Positions 1-9,747 of a stretch of DNA of 32,194 nucleotides are shown here, one piece after another (the first letter of the stretch is position 1; every line of letters starts with the position of its first letter). Under the pieces are notes generated by a model. It made no database searches. It was not told the origin of the DNA and was given only the letters and a program-made list of their open reading frames with translations. This DNA comes from CAJXNP01 sp050305935. GTDB lineage: Bacteria; Bacteroidota; Bacteroidia; Cytophagales; Cyclobacteriaceae. The position numbers were made by a program, and so were the translations under genes. The DNA lies in NCBI GenBank assembly GCA_050305935.1, contig JBNLGG010000048.1, positions 1-32,194 on the forward strand, written 5' to 3'.

Positions 1-864
1 ACTGATCCGAAATTACGCAAACTATACGGGAATATCCCGACCGATGAATTCCATGATTATTGGCTAAATCAAGTCAAGGAAGTCGTCGATGGATATGCAC
101 CTGATATTATCTGGTTTGACTCATGGTTAGATCAAATCCCCGAACAATACCGCCAGAAAATGGTGGCTCATCATTTTAATACTGCAGTGTCCCGGGGTCA
201 GGAACCCATAGTGGCCTACAAACAGGAAGACCTTCCTTCCAATGTAGGGATTTTAGACATAGAGCAGGGAGGAAAGACAGATCTCTCGGAAGATTACTGG
301 TTGACTGACATTACCCTGAGCTACGGTAGCTGGTGTTATGTGGACGGTCAATCTTACAAACCGGCGTCACTTGTTATTAGAAATATGATCGACGTATGGA
401 GCAAGAAAGGAATTGTGCTTTTAAACATTTCACCTAAATCCAATGGCTCCATTCCTGAAGAACAAGTAACCGTGCTGAAAGAAATAGGTCAATGGATGAA
501 TAAGCACAAAGAAGCGGTTTATGGAACCCGGGCCTATTCGATCTATGGGTACGGTGAAGCTGAGTTTGAGAAAGGTCACTTCGGCGGGCAATCAGCCACC
601 ATTGCATACAGCGAAAAAGACATTAGGTTTACTGCCTCTAAAGATAAAAAGTCTTTGTATGTCTTTTCCCTTGGGCTTCCGGCACCTGATTCAAAAATTG
701 TAATACGAAATGTCGATCAAACGACTGATATCAAACGGGTTTCAGTAGTGGGAAGCGGCGTTGATCTTGATTGGTCATTTGAAGATTCTATCTTAACACT
801 GATGACTCCGGATTCATCTGAAATGGATGAGATAGCTACAGTGTTTAAGATCGAGTTTAAATAA
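1..864 (+). CDS. Alpha-L-fucosidase, GH29 (5' end missing)
   Basis: The reading frame is open from base 1, so the N-terminal part lies outside the window; the visible 287 residues are the C-terminal half of a GH29 fucosidase. Near residue 40 the motif PDIIWFDSWLD carries the Asp expected to be the catalytic nucleophile of this retaining family. It is followed by the usual LLNISPKSNGSIP segment, the helix with EIGQWMNKHKEAVYGTR, and a C-terminal beta-sandwich of about 100 residues. The same end-of-barrel pattern occurs in the second GH29 at 7823-9589, but the two differ clearly in sequence, so they are probably not a recent duplication. It should release terminal alpha-L-fucose, here most likely from fucosylated xyloglucan side chains. 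Its stop lies 15 bases before the next gene, consistent with one transcript. Whether it has a signal peptide cannot be seen. Confidence 0.9.
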   Translation, partial: TDPKLRKLYGNIPTDEFHDYWLNQVKEVVDGYAPDIIWFDSWLDQIPEQYRQKMVAHHFNTAVSRGQEPIVAYKQEDLPSNVGILDIEQGGKTDLSEDYWLTDITLSYGSWCYVDGQSYKPASLVIRNMIDVWSKKGIVLLNISPKSNGSIPEEQVTVLKEIGQWMNKHKEAVYGTRAYSIYGYGEAEFEKGHFGGQSATIAYSEKDIRFTASKDKKSLYVFSLGLPAPDSKIVIRNVDQTTDIKRVSVVGSGVDLDWSFEDSILTLMTPDSSEMDEIATVFKIEFK

Positions 865-879
865 TAGGAAGACGAAAAA

Positions 880-2445
880 ATGAACAAATTTAAAATAGTT
901 CTACTGGCCTTTTTGGTCACAGGATTTTCATCCTGCACTAAACTGGAACCCGGTCAGGTAAAAATAGACGATGGTGTGGTGCAGGGCACCGTTGATGGTG
1001 ATCTAACCGTTTTTAAAGGGATTCCCTTTGCTGCCCCTCCGGTGGGGGATTTGCGTTGGAAGGCGCCGCAGCCGGTTGAGAAGTGGGAGGGAGTAAAGCA
1101 AACCACTGAATTTGCCCCGGCGCCATTCCAACCCGGAAATCCGCCTTCGGGTAAAAGTGAAGATTGCCTGTACTTGAATGTCTGGACACCTGCAAAATCC
1201 ATGGATGAGAAGCTGCCGGTATTGGTTTGGATCTACGGAGGTGGCTTTAGTTTTGGTAATACCGCGGAGCCGTCGCATACCGGAGAGATGCTGGCGAAGA
1301 AGGGTGTGGTATTGGTGAGTATTGCCTACCGGGTCAATCAACTTGGTTTTTTAGCTCACCCTGAATTGAGTGCTGAAAGCCCGGATAATGTTTCAGGAAA
1401 TTATGGCCTATTGGATATGGTTGCCGGTTTAGAATGGATTCAAAAAAACATTGACGCCTTTGGAGGTGACCCCAATAAAGTGACCATTTTTGGAGAGTCT
1501 GCCGGTGGGATAGCTGTGAGTATGCTATGCGCTTCCCCATTGGCCAGGGGTTTGTTTCATGGGGCTATGTCACAAAGTGGTGGTTCCTTTGGGCCATCAA
1601 GACCAACGACCTATCCGGGGGAGAATATGAAGCTGTTAAAATTGGCTGAAGAAGAAGGTAAGGCTTATGCCGAAAGGGCCGGAGCGACTTCCATTGCTGA
1701 TTTGCGAGCGATGCCGGTCGACAGTCTTCCCATCGGATTTGGTATGGGCTCGGCGTGGCCCATCGTTGACGGATATGTTATCCCTGATGATCAGTTCAGG
1801 CTATATGAAGCTGGAAAATATAATGATGTGCCTGTTCTTATCGGGTATAATTCGGATGAGGGCTTAAGCTTCACACGTACCAGAAATCCTGGAGAATTTG
1901 TGGCAAATGTGGAGCAGCGCTATGGTCCATACGCGGAGGAGCTGCTGAAGGCCTATCCTGTGGGCGACACCCTGGTGACAAAAACCGCGAGGGATTTAGC
2001 CAGGGACGCAGCGTTCGGTTGGCATACCTGGAGTTGGGCAAGGTTGCAGTCAAAAACCGGTAAATCAGATGTCTACCTGTATTATTTTGATCAACACCCG
2101 GATTATCCTACTGGTTCACCTGAGGCCGATCATGGTTCACCACACGCCCAGGAAGTGTCTTACGTCTTTTTACATCTGAACAAAGAAAACCCTGACGTAT
2201 CGGAATCTGATATTGTAATTTCTGAAGCGATGGCTACCTATTGGACTAATTTTGCAAAATATGGCCACCCAAATAGCGAGGATGTTCCTGAGTGGCAGGT
2301 GTTTACTCTTGAAAACCCGGTTGTTATGCACTTCAACCAAACGCCGCAAATGGGCGAAGTGCCCAGCGCCAGATCGCTGGAGGTATTGGATGACTCTTTT
2401 GAGTGGAGGAGAAGTAAAGAAGGCGAGGAGTGGGCAAATCGATAG
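880..2445 (+). CDS. Type B carboxylesterase, lipoprotein
   Basis: A 521-residue alpha/beta hydrolase of the carboxylesterase type B / para-nitrobenzyl esterase family, normal in length. The catalytic triad is visible: Ser207 in FGESAGG, Glu327 in YNSDEG and His422 in SPHAQEVSYVF; the oxyanion-hole motif YGGGF is at about 119-123, and EDCLYLNVW near 94-102 is typical of the family. The N-terminus is a lipoprotein signal ending in GFSSC with Cys19 as the lipidation site, so it is membrane-anchored. It sits 15 bases after a GH29 fucosidase and its stop lies 14 bases before the start of another esterase, so the three are very likely co-transcribed. Family members cleave small carboxylic esters; in this locus a role in removing acetyl (or feruloyl) groups from plant polysaccharide is inferred, not shown. 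Exact substrate is unknown. Confidence 0.9.
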   Translation: MNKFKIVLLAFLVTGFSSCTKLEPGQVKIDDGVVQGTVDGDLTVFKGIPFAAPPVGDLRWKAPQPVEKWEGVKQTTEFAPAPFQPGNPPSGKSEDCLYLNVWTPAKSMDEKLPVLVWIYGGGFSFGNTAEPSHTGEMLAKKGVVLVSIAYRVNQLGFLAHPELSAESPDNVSGNYGLLDMVAGLEWIQKNIDAFGGDPNKVTIFGESAGGIAVSMLCASPLARGLFHGAMSQSGGSFGPSRPTTYPGENMKLLKLAEEEGKAYAERAGATSIADLRAMPVDSLPIGFGMGSAWPIVDGYVIPDDQFRLYEAGKYNDVPVLIGYNSDEGLSFTRTRNPGEFVANVEQRYGPYAEELLKAYPVGDTLVTKTARDLARDAAFGWHTWSWARLQSKTGKSDVYLYYFDQHPDYPTGSPEADHGSPHAQEVSYVFLHLNKENPDVSESDIVISEAMATYWTNFAKYGHPNSEDVPEWQVFTLENPVVMHFNQTPQMGEVPSARSLEVLDDSFEWRRSKEGEEWANR

Positions 2446-2459
2446 ACAAATTAAAGACG

Positions 2460-3353
2460 ATGAAATTTAACAAGTTGAACCTCATTACCTGGGTGTTTTT
2501 TTTAACCTCGGCTATCCTGCCCGCACATGCTCAGGAAGCTAAAACGAAGGTTATAGAAGATGGAGGAAGTGGTCCGTACAGCGCCATCATGGCATCGGAT
2601 GAATCGCTGCAGACACACACCATCTTCAGACCACAGGATCTGGGCGCATTTGGAAAGAAAAATAAACTACCCATTATTGCCTGGGGGAATGGTGCTTGCG
2701 CCAATTCTCCCTGGGGACATGTGAACTTTTTAAATGAACTGGCATCCCATGGTTTTTTGGTTATCGCCATCGGACCAATGGCCGAAGAAGGCGGACGAGC
2801 GAAAGAAAAATCAACATCCTCGCAGTTGACCGATGCCATCGATTGGGCCATGGCACAAAATGCAGATAAAAAAAGCCCATACTATCAAAAAATTGATATC
2901 AAAAACATTGCAGTGAGTGGCATGTCGTGTGGTGGATTGCAGGCGCTGGAAGTAGCTGCTGATCTTCGAGTCACATCAACAGTTATTTGCAATAGCGGGA
3001 TTTTGCCAACCCCAAACGTTGGTATCCCCGGAATGCCAGCCCTTGAAAAAGATCAATTGAAAAAAATCCATACCCCTACATTGTATTTATTGGGCGGTGA
3101 ATCTGACATCGCATATGGCAATGGAATGGATGATTACAAGCGAATAGGCCATGTTCCGGTGTATGTTGCTAATTTAGATGTGGGTCACGGAGGAACCTAT
3201 GGCCAGCCCCATGGAGGCGAGTTTGCCAGGGTAGCCACAGCATGGTTTTTATGGCAGTTGAAAGGTGACAAGAAATCTGCCTCCATGTTTGTGGGTGAAG
3301 ATTGTGACCTGTGCCAGGATACAAAGTGGAAATTTGAATATAAGCTTCCGTAG
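2460..3353 (+). CDS. Secreted alpha/beta hydrolase, probable polysaccharide esterase
   Basis: A 297-residue protein when started at ATG 2460. An upstream in-frame GTG at 2430 would overlap the preceding gene and put ten polar residues before the signal peptide, so ATG 2460 is preferred. Residues 1-24 form a signal peptide ending in PAHAQ, predicting a periplasmic or secreted protein. The alpha/beta hydrolase triad can be placed as Ser156 in SGMSCGG, Asp216 in GGESDIAYG and His243 in DVGHGGTYG; the WGNGAC segment near 75-80 fits the oxyanion hole after strand 3. It resembles the dienelactone hydrolase/chlorophyllase-like group rather than the neighbouring type B esterase. A two-Cys tail (DCDLCQ, about 281-286) could form a disulfide. 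Acting on acetyl or feruloyl esters of the target glycan is inferred from the neighbourhood only. Confidence 0.82.
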   Translation: MKFNKLNLITWVFFLTSAILPAHAQEAKTKVIEDGGSGPYSAIMASDESLQTHTIFRPQDLGAFGKKNKLPIIAWGNGACANSPWGHVNFLNELASHGFLVIAIGPMAEEGGRAKEKSTSSQLTDAIDWAMAQNADKKSPYYQKIDIKNIAVSGMSCGGLQALEVAADLRVTSTVICNSGILPTPNVGIPGMPALEKDQLKKIHTPTLYLLGGESDIAYGNGMDDYKRIGHVPVYVANLDVGHGGTYGQPHGGEFARVATAWFLWQLKGDKKSASMFVGEDCDLCQDTKWKFEYKLP

Positions 3354-3453
3354 TTCTGTTAATTAATACGGTATAAAGACTTGCTACAGAACTATTTATC
3401 CGTCGTCGAAATCAAATTTTTTGGTAATCGAAACAAAAAGAAAGATAAACAAT

Positions 3454-5202
3454 ATGAGTAAGATAAAGACCTTAACACTTGTGTTTTTCATGACCATTCA
3501 AGGGCTGAATGCAGCTGGAGATAATGGTGAACTCAAAGAAAAATCCGCAAAGAATACCCCGGTCTTTTCGAAAGTAGAATACAAAGGTGACGATCAGGTG
3601 TATAAAGATCATCCGCTGGAAAGGGACGAGTTTTACAACCCCATCCTTCAAGGATGTTACCCCGACCCGGCCATTACGCGAAAAGGCGATGATTATTACC
3701 TGGTGTGCTCCTCATTTGCGATGTTTCCGGGTGTGCCGATCTTTCATTCCAAAGACCTAGTCAATTGGACTCAGATAGGCCATGTCCTGGATAGGGTTTC
3801 ACAATTGGATGTACACGATACGGGAATCAGCGCTGGTGTGTACGCCCCGGGTATTACATATAATAAAAGCAATGACACCTTTTACATGATCACCACAGCA
3901 TTTGCCGGTGGGTCCGGAAATATTGTAGTGAAAACCAAAGACCCGATGCAGGGTTGGAGCGAACCCTATAAATTGAATTTCAATGGAATTGACCCCTCCA
4001 TTTTCTTTGACGATGACGGGAAGGGTTATGTCGTTCATAATGATGCTCCCGATAAGGGAAAAGAGCAATATAGTGGCCATCGCGTAATTAAAATTTGGGA
4101 ATACGATACCGGGAAAGATCAGGTCATTGATGGCACAGATAAAATCATCGTAGATGGCGGAGTGGATATTACAAAAAAGCCGATTTGGATAGAGGCCCCA
4201 CATTTATATAAAAAAGATGGCAAATATTATTTGATGTGTGCGGAGGGCGGAACCGGAGGTTGGCATAGCGAAGTAATTTTTATCAGTGACCATCCAAAAG
4301 GTCCTTTCATTCCGGCACCGGGTAATCCTATTTTGACGCAGCGATATTTTCCAAAAGAGCGAAAGAATAAAGTCGACTGGGCGGGACATGCGGATTTAGT
4401 GCTTGGGCCGGACGACAAATATTACGGTGTATTTCTGGCGGTTCGTCCCAATGAAGAAAACAGAGTGAATACAGGAAGGGAAACGTTCATTTTGCCGGTG
4501 GATTGGTCTGGTACCTTTCCCGTTTTTGAGAACGGACTTGTACCCATGGAACCTAAGCTCAAGATACCGGAAGGTGTAGATAATAAAACCGATGAAAAAG
4601 GGTATTTCCCTAACGGCAACTTCACCATCACCGAGGATTTCAGTTCAGAAAAACTGGATTACCGATGGATCGGACTTCGCGGGCCACGGGAGGAATTTAT
4701 TGAATTCACGAAAAAAGGATTAAAGATCAATCCTTTCGAAGCCAACATCAAGGAAGTAAAACCAACCTCTACCTTATTTCACAGACAGCAGCATAAGAAC
4801 TTTTCATTTGAAACATCCATGGAATATAAGCCAGGTTCTGAAAAGGATTTGGCGGGAATTGTCTGTTTACAAAATGAAGGCTCGAATTATGTGTTTGGAG
4901 TTACGAAAAAAGGGAAGGATTACTATTTGCTGATCGAGAAAAACAAATGGCCCAACCGCCGTGGAGATATCATTTCCGAAGTAATTGCCAGCGAAAAAAT
5001 AGATTATAATGGAGCTATTAAACTAAAAGTTTCTGCGGTAGGGGATACCTATGAGTTTTCCTATTCAATTGATGGAAGTGAGTATCAAAATATGGGAGGA
5101 AAACTTTCCGGGGATATACTTTCCACAGATGTGGCTGGTGGTTTCACAGGGTGTTTGCTTGGACTTTATGCTACATCAGGCAATAACGCTCTGCCAAAGT
5201 AA
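3454..5202 (+). CDS. GH43 glycosidase, probable alpha-L-arabinofuranosidase (GH43_12-like)
   Basis: A 582-residue protein started at ATG 3454; an in-frame TTG at 3421 would add eleven residues before the signal sequence. Residues 1-20 are a signal peptide (Lys-rich start, TLTLVFFMTIQ core). The five-bladed propeller of family 43 runs from about 60 to 370. The three catalytic acids are placed: Asp71 in GCYPDPAI (base), Asp180 in NGIDPSIFFDDDG (pKa modulator) and Glu247 in IWIEAPHLY (general acid). Residues about 390-582 form the concanavalin A-like C-terminal domain common in beta-xylosidase/arabinofuranosidase relatives. In Bacteroides ovatus, GH43 subfamily 12 enzymes of this architecture remove arabinose from xyloglucan, which fits the GH31 and GH74 neighbours. 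A beta-xylosidase activity cannot be excluded from sequence. Confidence 0.9.
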   Translation: MSKIKTLTLVFFMTIQGLNAAGDNGELKEKSAKNTPVFSKVEYKGDDQVYKDHPLERDEFYNPILQGCYPDPAITRKGDDYYLVCSSFAMFPGVPIFHSKDLVNWTQIGHVLDRVSQLDVHDTGISAGVYAPGITYNKSNDTFYMITTAFAGGSGNIVVKTKDPMQGWSEPYKLNFNGIDPSIFFDDDGKGYVVHNDAPDKGKEQYSGHRVIKIWEYDTGKDQVIDGTDKIIVDGGVDITKKPIWIEAPHLYKKDGKYYLMCAEGGTGGWHSEVIFISDHPKGPFIPAPGNPILTQRYFPKERKNKVDWAGHADLVLGPDDKYYGVFLAVRPNEENRVNTGRETFILPVDWSGTFPVFENGLVPMEPKLKIPEGVDNKTDEKGYFPNGNFTITEDFSSEKLDYRWIGLRGPREEFIEFTKKGLKINPFEANIKEVKPTSTLFHRQQHKNFSFETSMEYKPGSEKDLAGIVCLQNEGSNYVFGVTKKGKDYYLLIEKNKWPNRRGDIISEVIASEKIDYNGAIKLKVSAVGDTYEFSYSIDGSEYQNMGGKLSGDILSTDVAGGFTGCLLGLYATSGNNALPK

Positions 5203-5352
5203 TTTGAAATAAACAACAGGATCCCATTGCATAATTAAAATAAGAACCCTGGCGTGATTTCACTTTTATTCGAAACGAGAAAATGGCTGATCTCAGCTTT
5301 TTGTTGAATCATTCCAAAGAAATTAATAAGTAGAATATTTAACCTTCCTGCT

Positions 5353-7764
5353 ATGACATTCAACTCTATTTATAAGAAAGAATCTTTTTTCCTTTTGGCC
5401 CTTGCTGTGATCCTTCTGGCAGGCTGCCAACAACCATCTTATCAAACTACTAACACTGGAATCAAAACAACTATTGATTCCACTGTAGTGGAAGTCCAGT
5501 TTTTCAGTCCGGAAATAGTTCGGACAATCAAGTCACCCTTGGGTACAGAATTCAGGAAACAGAGCCTGTCAGTAATTAAAAAGGCTGAAGATGTTTCGTT
5601 CAACGTAAAGGAATCGGCGAATACGCTGTCGTTAACAAGCGACGCATTGACAGTTAAAATCAATACAGCAACGGGAGCCATATCCTACCTTTCCCCCGGG
5701 GGGGAAGTTCTTTTACAAGAAAAAGAAGGTAGTTCAGCTTTTAGTCCATTTGATGACAATGGGGAGGCTACATATTCGGTGAAACAATCATTCACCCTTG
5801 AAGCCGATGAATCCATTTATGGATTAGGACTTCTTCAGAATGGCCAGATGTCGCAGCGGAGCCAGCAAGTAAAAATGATACAAAGCAACACCTGGGATTA
5901 TATCACATTTTTTCAATCGGTAAAGGGCTATGGTTTATTTTGGGATAATTATTCTCCCACAACTTTTACAGATAATGAATCAGGCACAGAATTCGACTCG
6001 GAAGTAGGCGATTGCATCGATTATTATGTTATGACAGGTGGCGATGCGGATGGGGTGGTTGCTCAAATGCGAAATCTGACGGGGGAAGTACCCATGTTTC
6101 CACTGTGGACCTATGGTTACTGGCAAAGCAAGGAGCGGTACAAAAGCCAGCAAGAAACAGTTGATGTAGTAAAAAAATACCGCGACCTGGGTGTTCCTTT
6201 AGATGGTATTATTCAGGATTGGCAATATTGGGGGGATAATTATCATTGGAATGCCATGGAGTTTTTGAATCCGGAGTTTCCCAATCCGCAAAAATTTGTG
6301 GACGATGTGCACGGCCTGAATGCACATATGATCATATCCATTTGGTCGTCTTTCGGCCCGGAAACCAAACAATACCAGGTGCTGAAAGAAAAGGGCATGC
6401 TGATGGACTTCCTCACCTGGCCGATGTCTGGAAAGGATGTCTGGCCGCCTGATATGAATTATCCTTCAGGGGTGCGGGTTTACGATCCCTACCATCCCGA
6501 AGCCAGGGACATTTATTGGAAGTACTTAAATGAAGGTCTTTTTTCATTGGGAATGGACGGCTGGTGGATGGACTCTACTGAACCGGATCATATGGATTTT
6601 AAACCCGAAGACCTGAACAATAAAACATATCTTGGCTCCTTCAGAAAAGTGCGAAATGCCTTTCCGTTGATGACGGTGGGTGGTGTGTATCAACATCAAC
6701 GCGAAGAAACCTCGAACAAAAGAGTATTCATACTGACCCGGTCTGCCTTTGCGGGACAGCAGCGCTATGGCGCCAATACCTGGACGGGAGATGTGGTAGC
6801 TTCATGGCAGGCCCTGAAAAACCAAATTACAGCGGGACTTAATTTTTCCCTTTGCGGCAATCCATATTGGAACAGCGACATAGGAGGGTTTTTCTTATGG
6901 AATTTTCCGAAAAAACTCGACGATCCTGAATACAGGGAGCTGTATGCCCGGTGGTTGCAGTTTGGTACATTTACTCCTATGATGCGCTCACACGGGACGG
7001 ATGCACCAAGGGAAATCTACCAATTTGGTCAGAAAGGGGATAAGGTGTATGATGCCATAGAGAAATTTATTCATCTCAGGTACCGTCTTTTGCCTTATAT
7101 CTACTCTGCCTCCTGGGATGTTACTGCAAATCAATCTACAATGACTCGTCCATTGGTGATGGATTTCGCAAAAGATACAAATACGCACGACATCAAAGGA
7201 CAATACATGTTTGGTGAATCATTGCTTGTTGTTCCGGTAACTGATCCCATGTATGTTAAAGAAAAAATCAATGGTACCGATACCGTAAATGTCGAAGATT
7301 TTAATAGTACCCAATCAAAAGAAGTATACCTTCCCCATGGTAGTGACTGGTACGACTTCTGGACGAATGAGAAGCTGGCGGGTGGGCAGTCGGTTAGCAG
7401 GGAAACACCCATTGATATTATTCCATTGTATGTAAAAAGTGGATCCGTTATCCCATTCGGTCCGGATGTGCAGTATGCCGAAGAAAAGGACTGGTCTGAC
7501 CTGGAGATTCGCATCTATCCGGGGGCAGACGGAGCATTTACCCTGTATGAAGATGAAAATGATAATTACAACTATGAGCAAGGCGCTTATTCGGAGGTAT
7601 TATTTGAATGGGATGATGAAGATAGACAACTTAAAATTGGTGGGAGATCAGGTAAGTTTGATGGTATGATCGAAGATAGAACATTTACTGTCGTTTTAAT
7701 GGAAGGAGTACAGGAATCCAGATCCGTAACGTATGACGGGAATGAAATGAGGATGGAGTTTTAG
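5353..7764 (+). CDS. GH31 probable alpha-xylosidase, lipoprotein
   Basis: An 803-residue GH31 enzyme. The signal peptide ends in ILLAGC, giving Cys25 as a lipidation site, so it is anchored to a membrane. After an N-terminal beta-sandwich (about 40-235) the catalytic barrel starts with FPLWTYGYWQSKERYKSQ. The nucleophile is Asp407 in GWWMDSTEPD and the acid/base is Asp480 in NTWTGDVVASW; the arginine-histidine block MMRSHGTDAPRE is also intact. Two beta domains with DFWTNEKLAGG and the DENDNY motif close the protein. Retaining alpha-xylosidases that act on the reducing-end-distal xylose of xyloglucan oligosaccharides show this pattern, and the GH74/GH5/GH43 context supports that, but alpha-glucosidase activity is the main alternative. 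Unlike some Bacteroides xyloglucan GH31 enzymes I see no PA14 insert. Confidence 0.9.
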   Translation: MTFNSIYKKESFFLLALAVILLAGCQQPSYQTTNTGIKTTIDSTVVEVQFFSPEIVRTIKSPLGTEFRKQSLSVIKKAEDVSFNVKESANTLSLTSDALTVKINTATGAISYLSPGGEVLLQEKEGSSAFSPFDDNGEATYSVKQSFTLEADESIYGLGLLQNGQMSQRSQQVKMIQSNTWDYITFFQSVKGYGLFWDNYSPTTFTDNESGTEFDSEVGDCIDYYVMTGGDADGVVAQMRNLTGEVPMFPLWTYGYWQSKERYKSQQETVDVVKKYRDLGVPLDGIIQDWQYWGDNYHWNAMEFLNPEFPNPQKFVDDVHGLNAHMIISIWSSFGPETKQYQVLKEKGMLMDFLTWPMSGKDVWPPDMNYPSGVRVYDPYHPEARDIYWKYLNEGLFSLGMDGWWMDSTEPDHMDFKPEDLNNKTYLGSFRKVRNAFPLMTVGGVYQHQREETSNKRVFILTRSAFAGQQRYGANTWTGDVVASWQALKNQITAGLNFSLCGNPYWNSDIGGFFLWNFPKKLDDPEYRELYARWLQFGTFTPMMRSHGTDAPREIYQFGQKGDKVYDAIEKFIHLRYRLLPYIYSASWDVTANQSTMTRPLVMDFAKDTNTHDIKGQYMFGESLLVVPVTDPMYVKEKINGTDTVNVEDFNSTQSKEVYLPHGSDWYDFWTNEKLAGGQSVSRETPIDIIPLYVKSGSVIPFGPDVQYAEEKDWSDLEIRIYPGADGAFTLYEDENDNYNYEQGAYSEVLFEWDDEDRQLKIGGRSGKFDGMIEDRTFTVVLMEGVQESRSVTYDGNEMRMEF

Positions 7765-7822
7765 ACTGGGTTGAAATTACAACCTAAATCCTCTATAATT
7801 AAAGAGATAAGTGTAAATCGAA

Positions 7823-9589
7823 ATGATATACAATAAATACATAATAATGAGACGAATAATAATAGTAGTATTTTTCATGACGAATCTGTCATTGTGTTTG
7901 AGTGCTCAAAACTTGTTGCTTCCACCTTTTCCTGATATTCCGGCGAAGCAACCCCTGAACAGTGTGGAAATGGGCGATTGGCAGGCGTTTCCCGAGATGA
8001 GACTAGATATTCCAATTGTCGCCGGGCCGTTTGAGCCAACCTGGGAGTCCATCGAGAAGAATTACCCCGGCGAACCGGCTTGGCTCCGCAATGCAAAGTT
8101 TGGAATCTGGGTTCACTTTGGCCCGCAATCAGCAGGTGAAAGTGGTGACTGGTATGCACGCAATCTATACAAACCCGGTCATTGGGCATACAATAATCAT
8201 CTGAAGCGATACGGTCATCCGTCAGAAGTGGGATACAAAGAAGTCTTGCGCGATTGGAACCCTACCCAGCTCGATCCCGCTAAACTTACGAAGATTTATG
8301 AAGATGCCGGTGCCCGGTTCTTGATGATCCAGGGGGTGCATCACGACAATTTCGACTTGTGGAATTCGAAATATCATCCCTGGAATTCTGTCAATATGGG
8401 GCCCCAGCGGGATTTGTTGGGTGAATGGGCTGAAGCCTGCCATGCCAACAATATGCGATTTGGCGTAACCTTCCACCATGAATATACCTGGTGGTGGTGG
8501 CAAACAGCTTTTGGTAGCGATAAGGAGGGTGATAAAAAAGGGGTGCCCTACGATGGAAACCTGACACTCGCCGATGGCAAGGGTAAATGGTGGGAAGGAT
8601 ATGATCCCCGCCTTCTCTATGGAATCGATCTGCGAGAATACATGGGTGTGGAAGAGAGTGCCCACACAGGCTGGTCACCGCCGCCAGCAGGTATTTATTC
8701 AAATCATCTGGACTATGCCAAGTGGTATGCCACGCAATGGGCCTTGAGAATGATGGACGTAGTCGAGCATTACGACCCCGACTTTATTTACACCGACGGT
8801 ACGGTCCAGGGCCCCTTCACCGGTAACGGCACTGGAACAGGTTTTAAAGCTAATGCAATGCCGCTTGTAATGGCAGATTTCTACAACCGCGCGCTCCAAC
8901 GCCGGGGAATGGTAAACACCTTTAGTATTGTAAAATTCCGTGAAAAAACCAATGGCACGGTGAACACCGAAGAACAGGGCGTTCCCGCAAATATCAAAAC
9001 CGATCAGCCCTGGATTGCAGAGGCTCCGGTGGGCGATTGGTTTTTTGCGCCTGATTTCACCTACAATTCCGGAATGATGATTCGGTATATCATCGAAGCA
9101 ATTGCTCGTGATGGAAATGCAGCAATATGTATTTCGCTGCTTCCGGATGGATCACTCGATGAAGGCAGCCAAAAGATGTTGAAAGAGGTGGGTGTCTGGA
9201 TGCGGAGAAACGGAGAAGCAGTCTACGGAAGTCGAGCTTGGGAAATTCCCGGCGAAGGGGAACAGATAGACGGCAAGCTGAAGATGCTACCAGGTGGAAA
9301 ACTGGATCGCCGCCATGCGGACTTTGAATTCAGTGAGCAGGACTTTCGCTTCACTATCGGTGAGAATGACGCGTTGTATGCGTTTTGTATGGTTGTGCCA
9401 GAGCCTGGGTCAAAATTGAAATTGAAATCTCTCGGTAAAGATACAAAATACCTGGACAAATCGATCAAAAGTGTTGTACTGCTGGGTCACGAGGATAAGC
9501 TGAAATGGAAGCAAGAAGCAGATGGCCTAACGATCACCTGTCCGAAGAATATGCCATTTGCAACATCCGTAGTTTTTAAAGTGGAATAA
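7823..9589 (+). CDS. Alpha-L-fucosidase, GH29
   Basis: A complete 588-residue GH29 enzyme; ATG 7847 is an alternative start that gives a more compact signal peptide (MRRIIIVVFFMTNLSLCLSAQ), and both starts are followed by the same predicted cleavage near LSAQ, making it a periplasmic or secreted protein. The family landmarks are NAKFGIWVHFG (about 90-100), the substrate-binding GVHHDNFDLWNSKYHPWNS (about 171-189) with the paired His residues, TFHHEYTWWWW (about 216-226), and the nucleophile Asp325 in DPDFIYTDG. A C-terminal beta-sandwich follows from about 500. The long loop with GDKKGVPYDGNLTLADGKGKWW is an insertion that may shape the active site. It should remove alpha-L-fucose; together with the partial GH29 at the window start it gives two different fucosidases in the locus, perhaps for different linkages or chain lengths. 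Confidence 0.92.
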   Translation: MIYNKYIIMRRIIIVVFFMTNLSLCLSAQNLLLPPFPDIPAKQPLNSVEMGDWQAFPEMRLDIPIVAGPFEPTWESIEKNYPGEPAWLRNAKFGIWVHFGPQSAGESGDWYARNLYKPGHWAYNNHLKRYGHPSEVGYKEVLRDWNPTQLDPAKLTKIYEDAGARFLMIQGVHHDNFDLWNSKYHPWNSVNMGPQRDLLGEWAEACHANNMRFGVTFHHEYTWWWWQTAFGSDKEGDKKGVPYDGNLTLADGKGKWWEGYDPRLLYGIDLREYMGVEESAHTGWSPPPAGIYSNHLDYAKWYATQWALRMMDVVEHYDPDFIYTDGTVQGPFTGNGTGTGFKANAMPLVMADFYNRALQRRGMVNTFSIVKFREKTNGTVNTEEQGVPANIKTDQPWIAEAPVGDWFFAPDFTYNSGMMIRYIIEAIARDGNAAICISLLPDGSLDEGSQKMLKEVGVWMRRNGEAVYGSRAWEIPGEGEQIDGKLKMLPGGKLDRRHADFEFSEQDFRFTIGENDALYAFCMVVPEPGSKLKLKSLGKDTKYLDKSIKSVVLLGHEDKLKWKQEADGLTITCPKNMPFATSVVFKVE

Positions 9590-9747
9590 GTTTGAATGCC
9601 AAATCTATTGTGAGTGAATGAGGACGTTAGCAAAAATCTCGGTGTTCAATTTAGCGAAAACTCAAAATATCGCCTTAAAAAATATCTGTACGCCCGATCC
9701 GTCGCTTTGGCGCCCAAGAAATTTTCAGTAAATAATTAAAGTACACA

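Noticed and set aside
2430..2459. GTG start for the alpha/beta hydrolase overlapping the carboxylesterase
   Set aside because: The added residues are polar and precede an otherwise standard signal peptide that begins at ATG 2460.
3799..4203. 134-codon minus-strand frame opposite GH43
   Set aside because: Lies entirely within a well-supported GH43 gene on the other strand and has no recognisable motif; a shadow frame.
5290..5325. Inverted repeat GCTG-ATCT-CAGC followed by TTTTT before GH31 as a terminator
   Set aside because: The stem is only four pairs and would be too weak to terminate alone.
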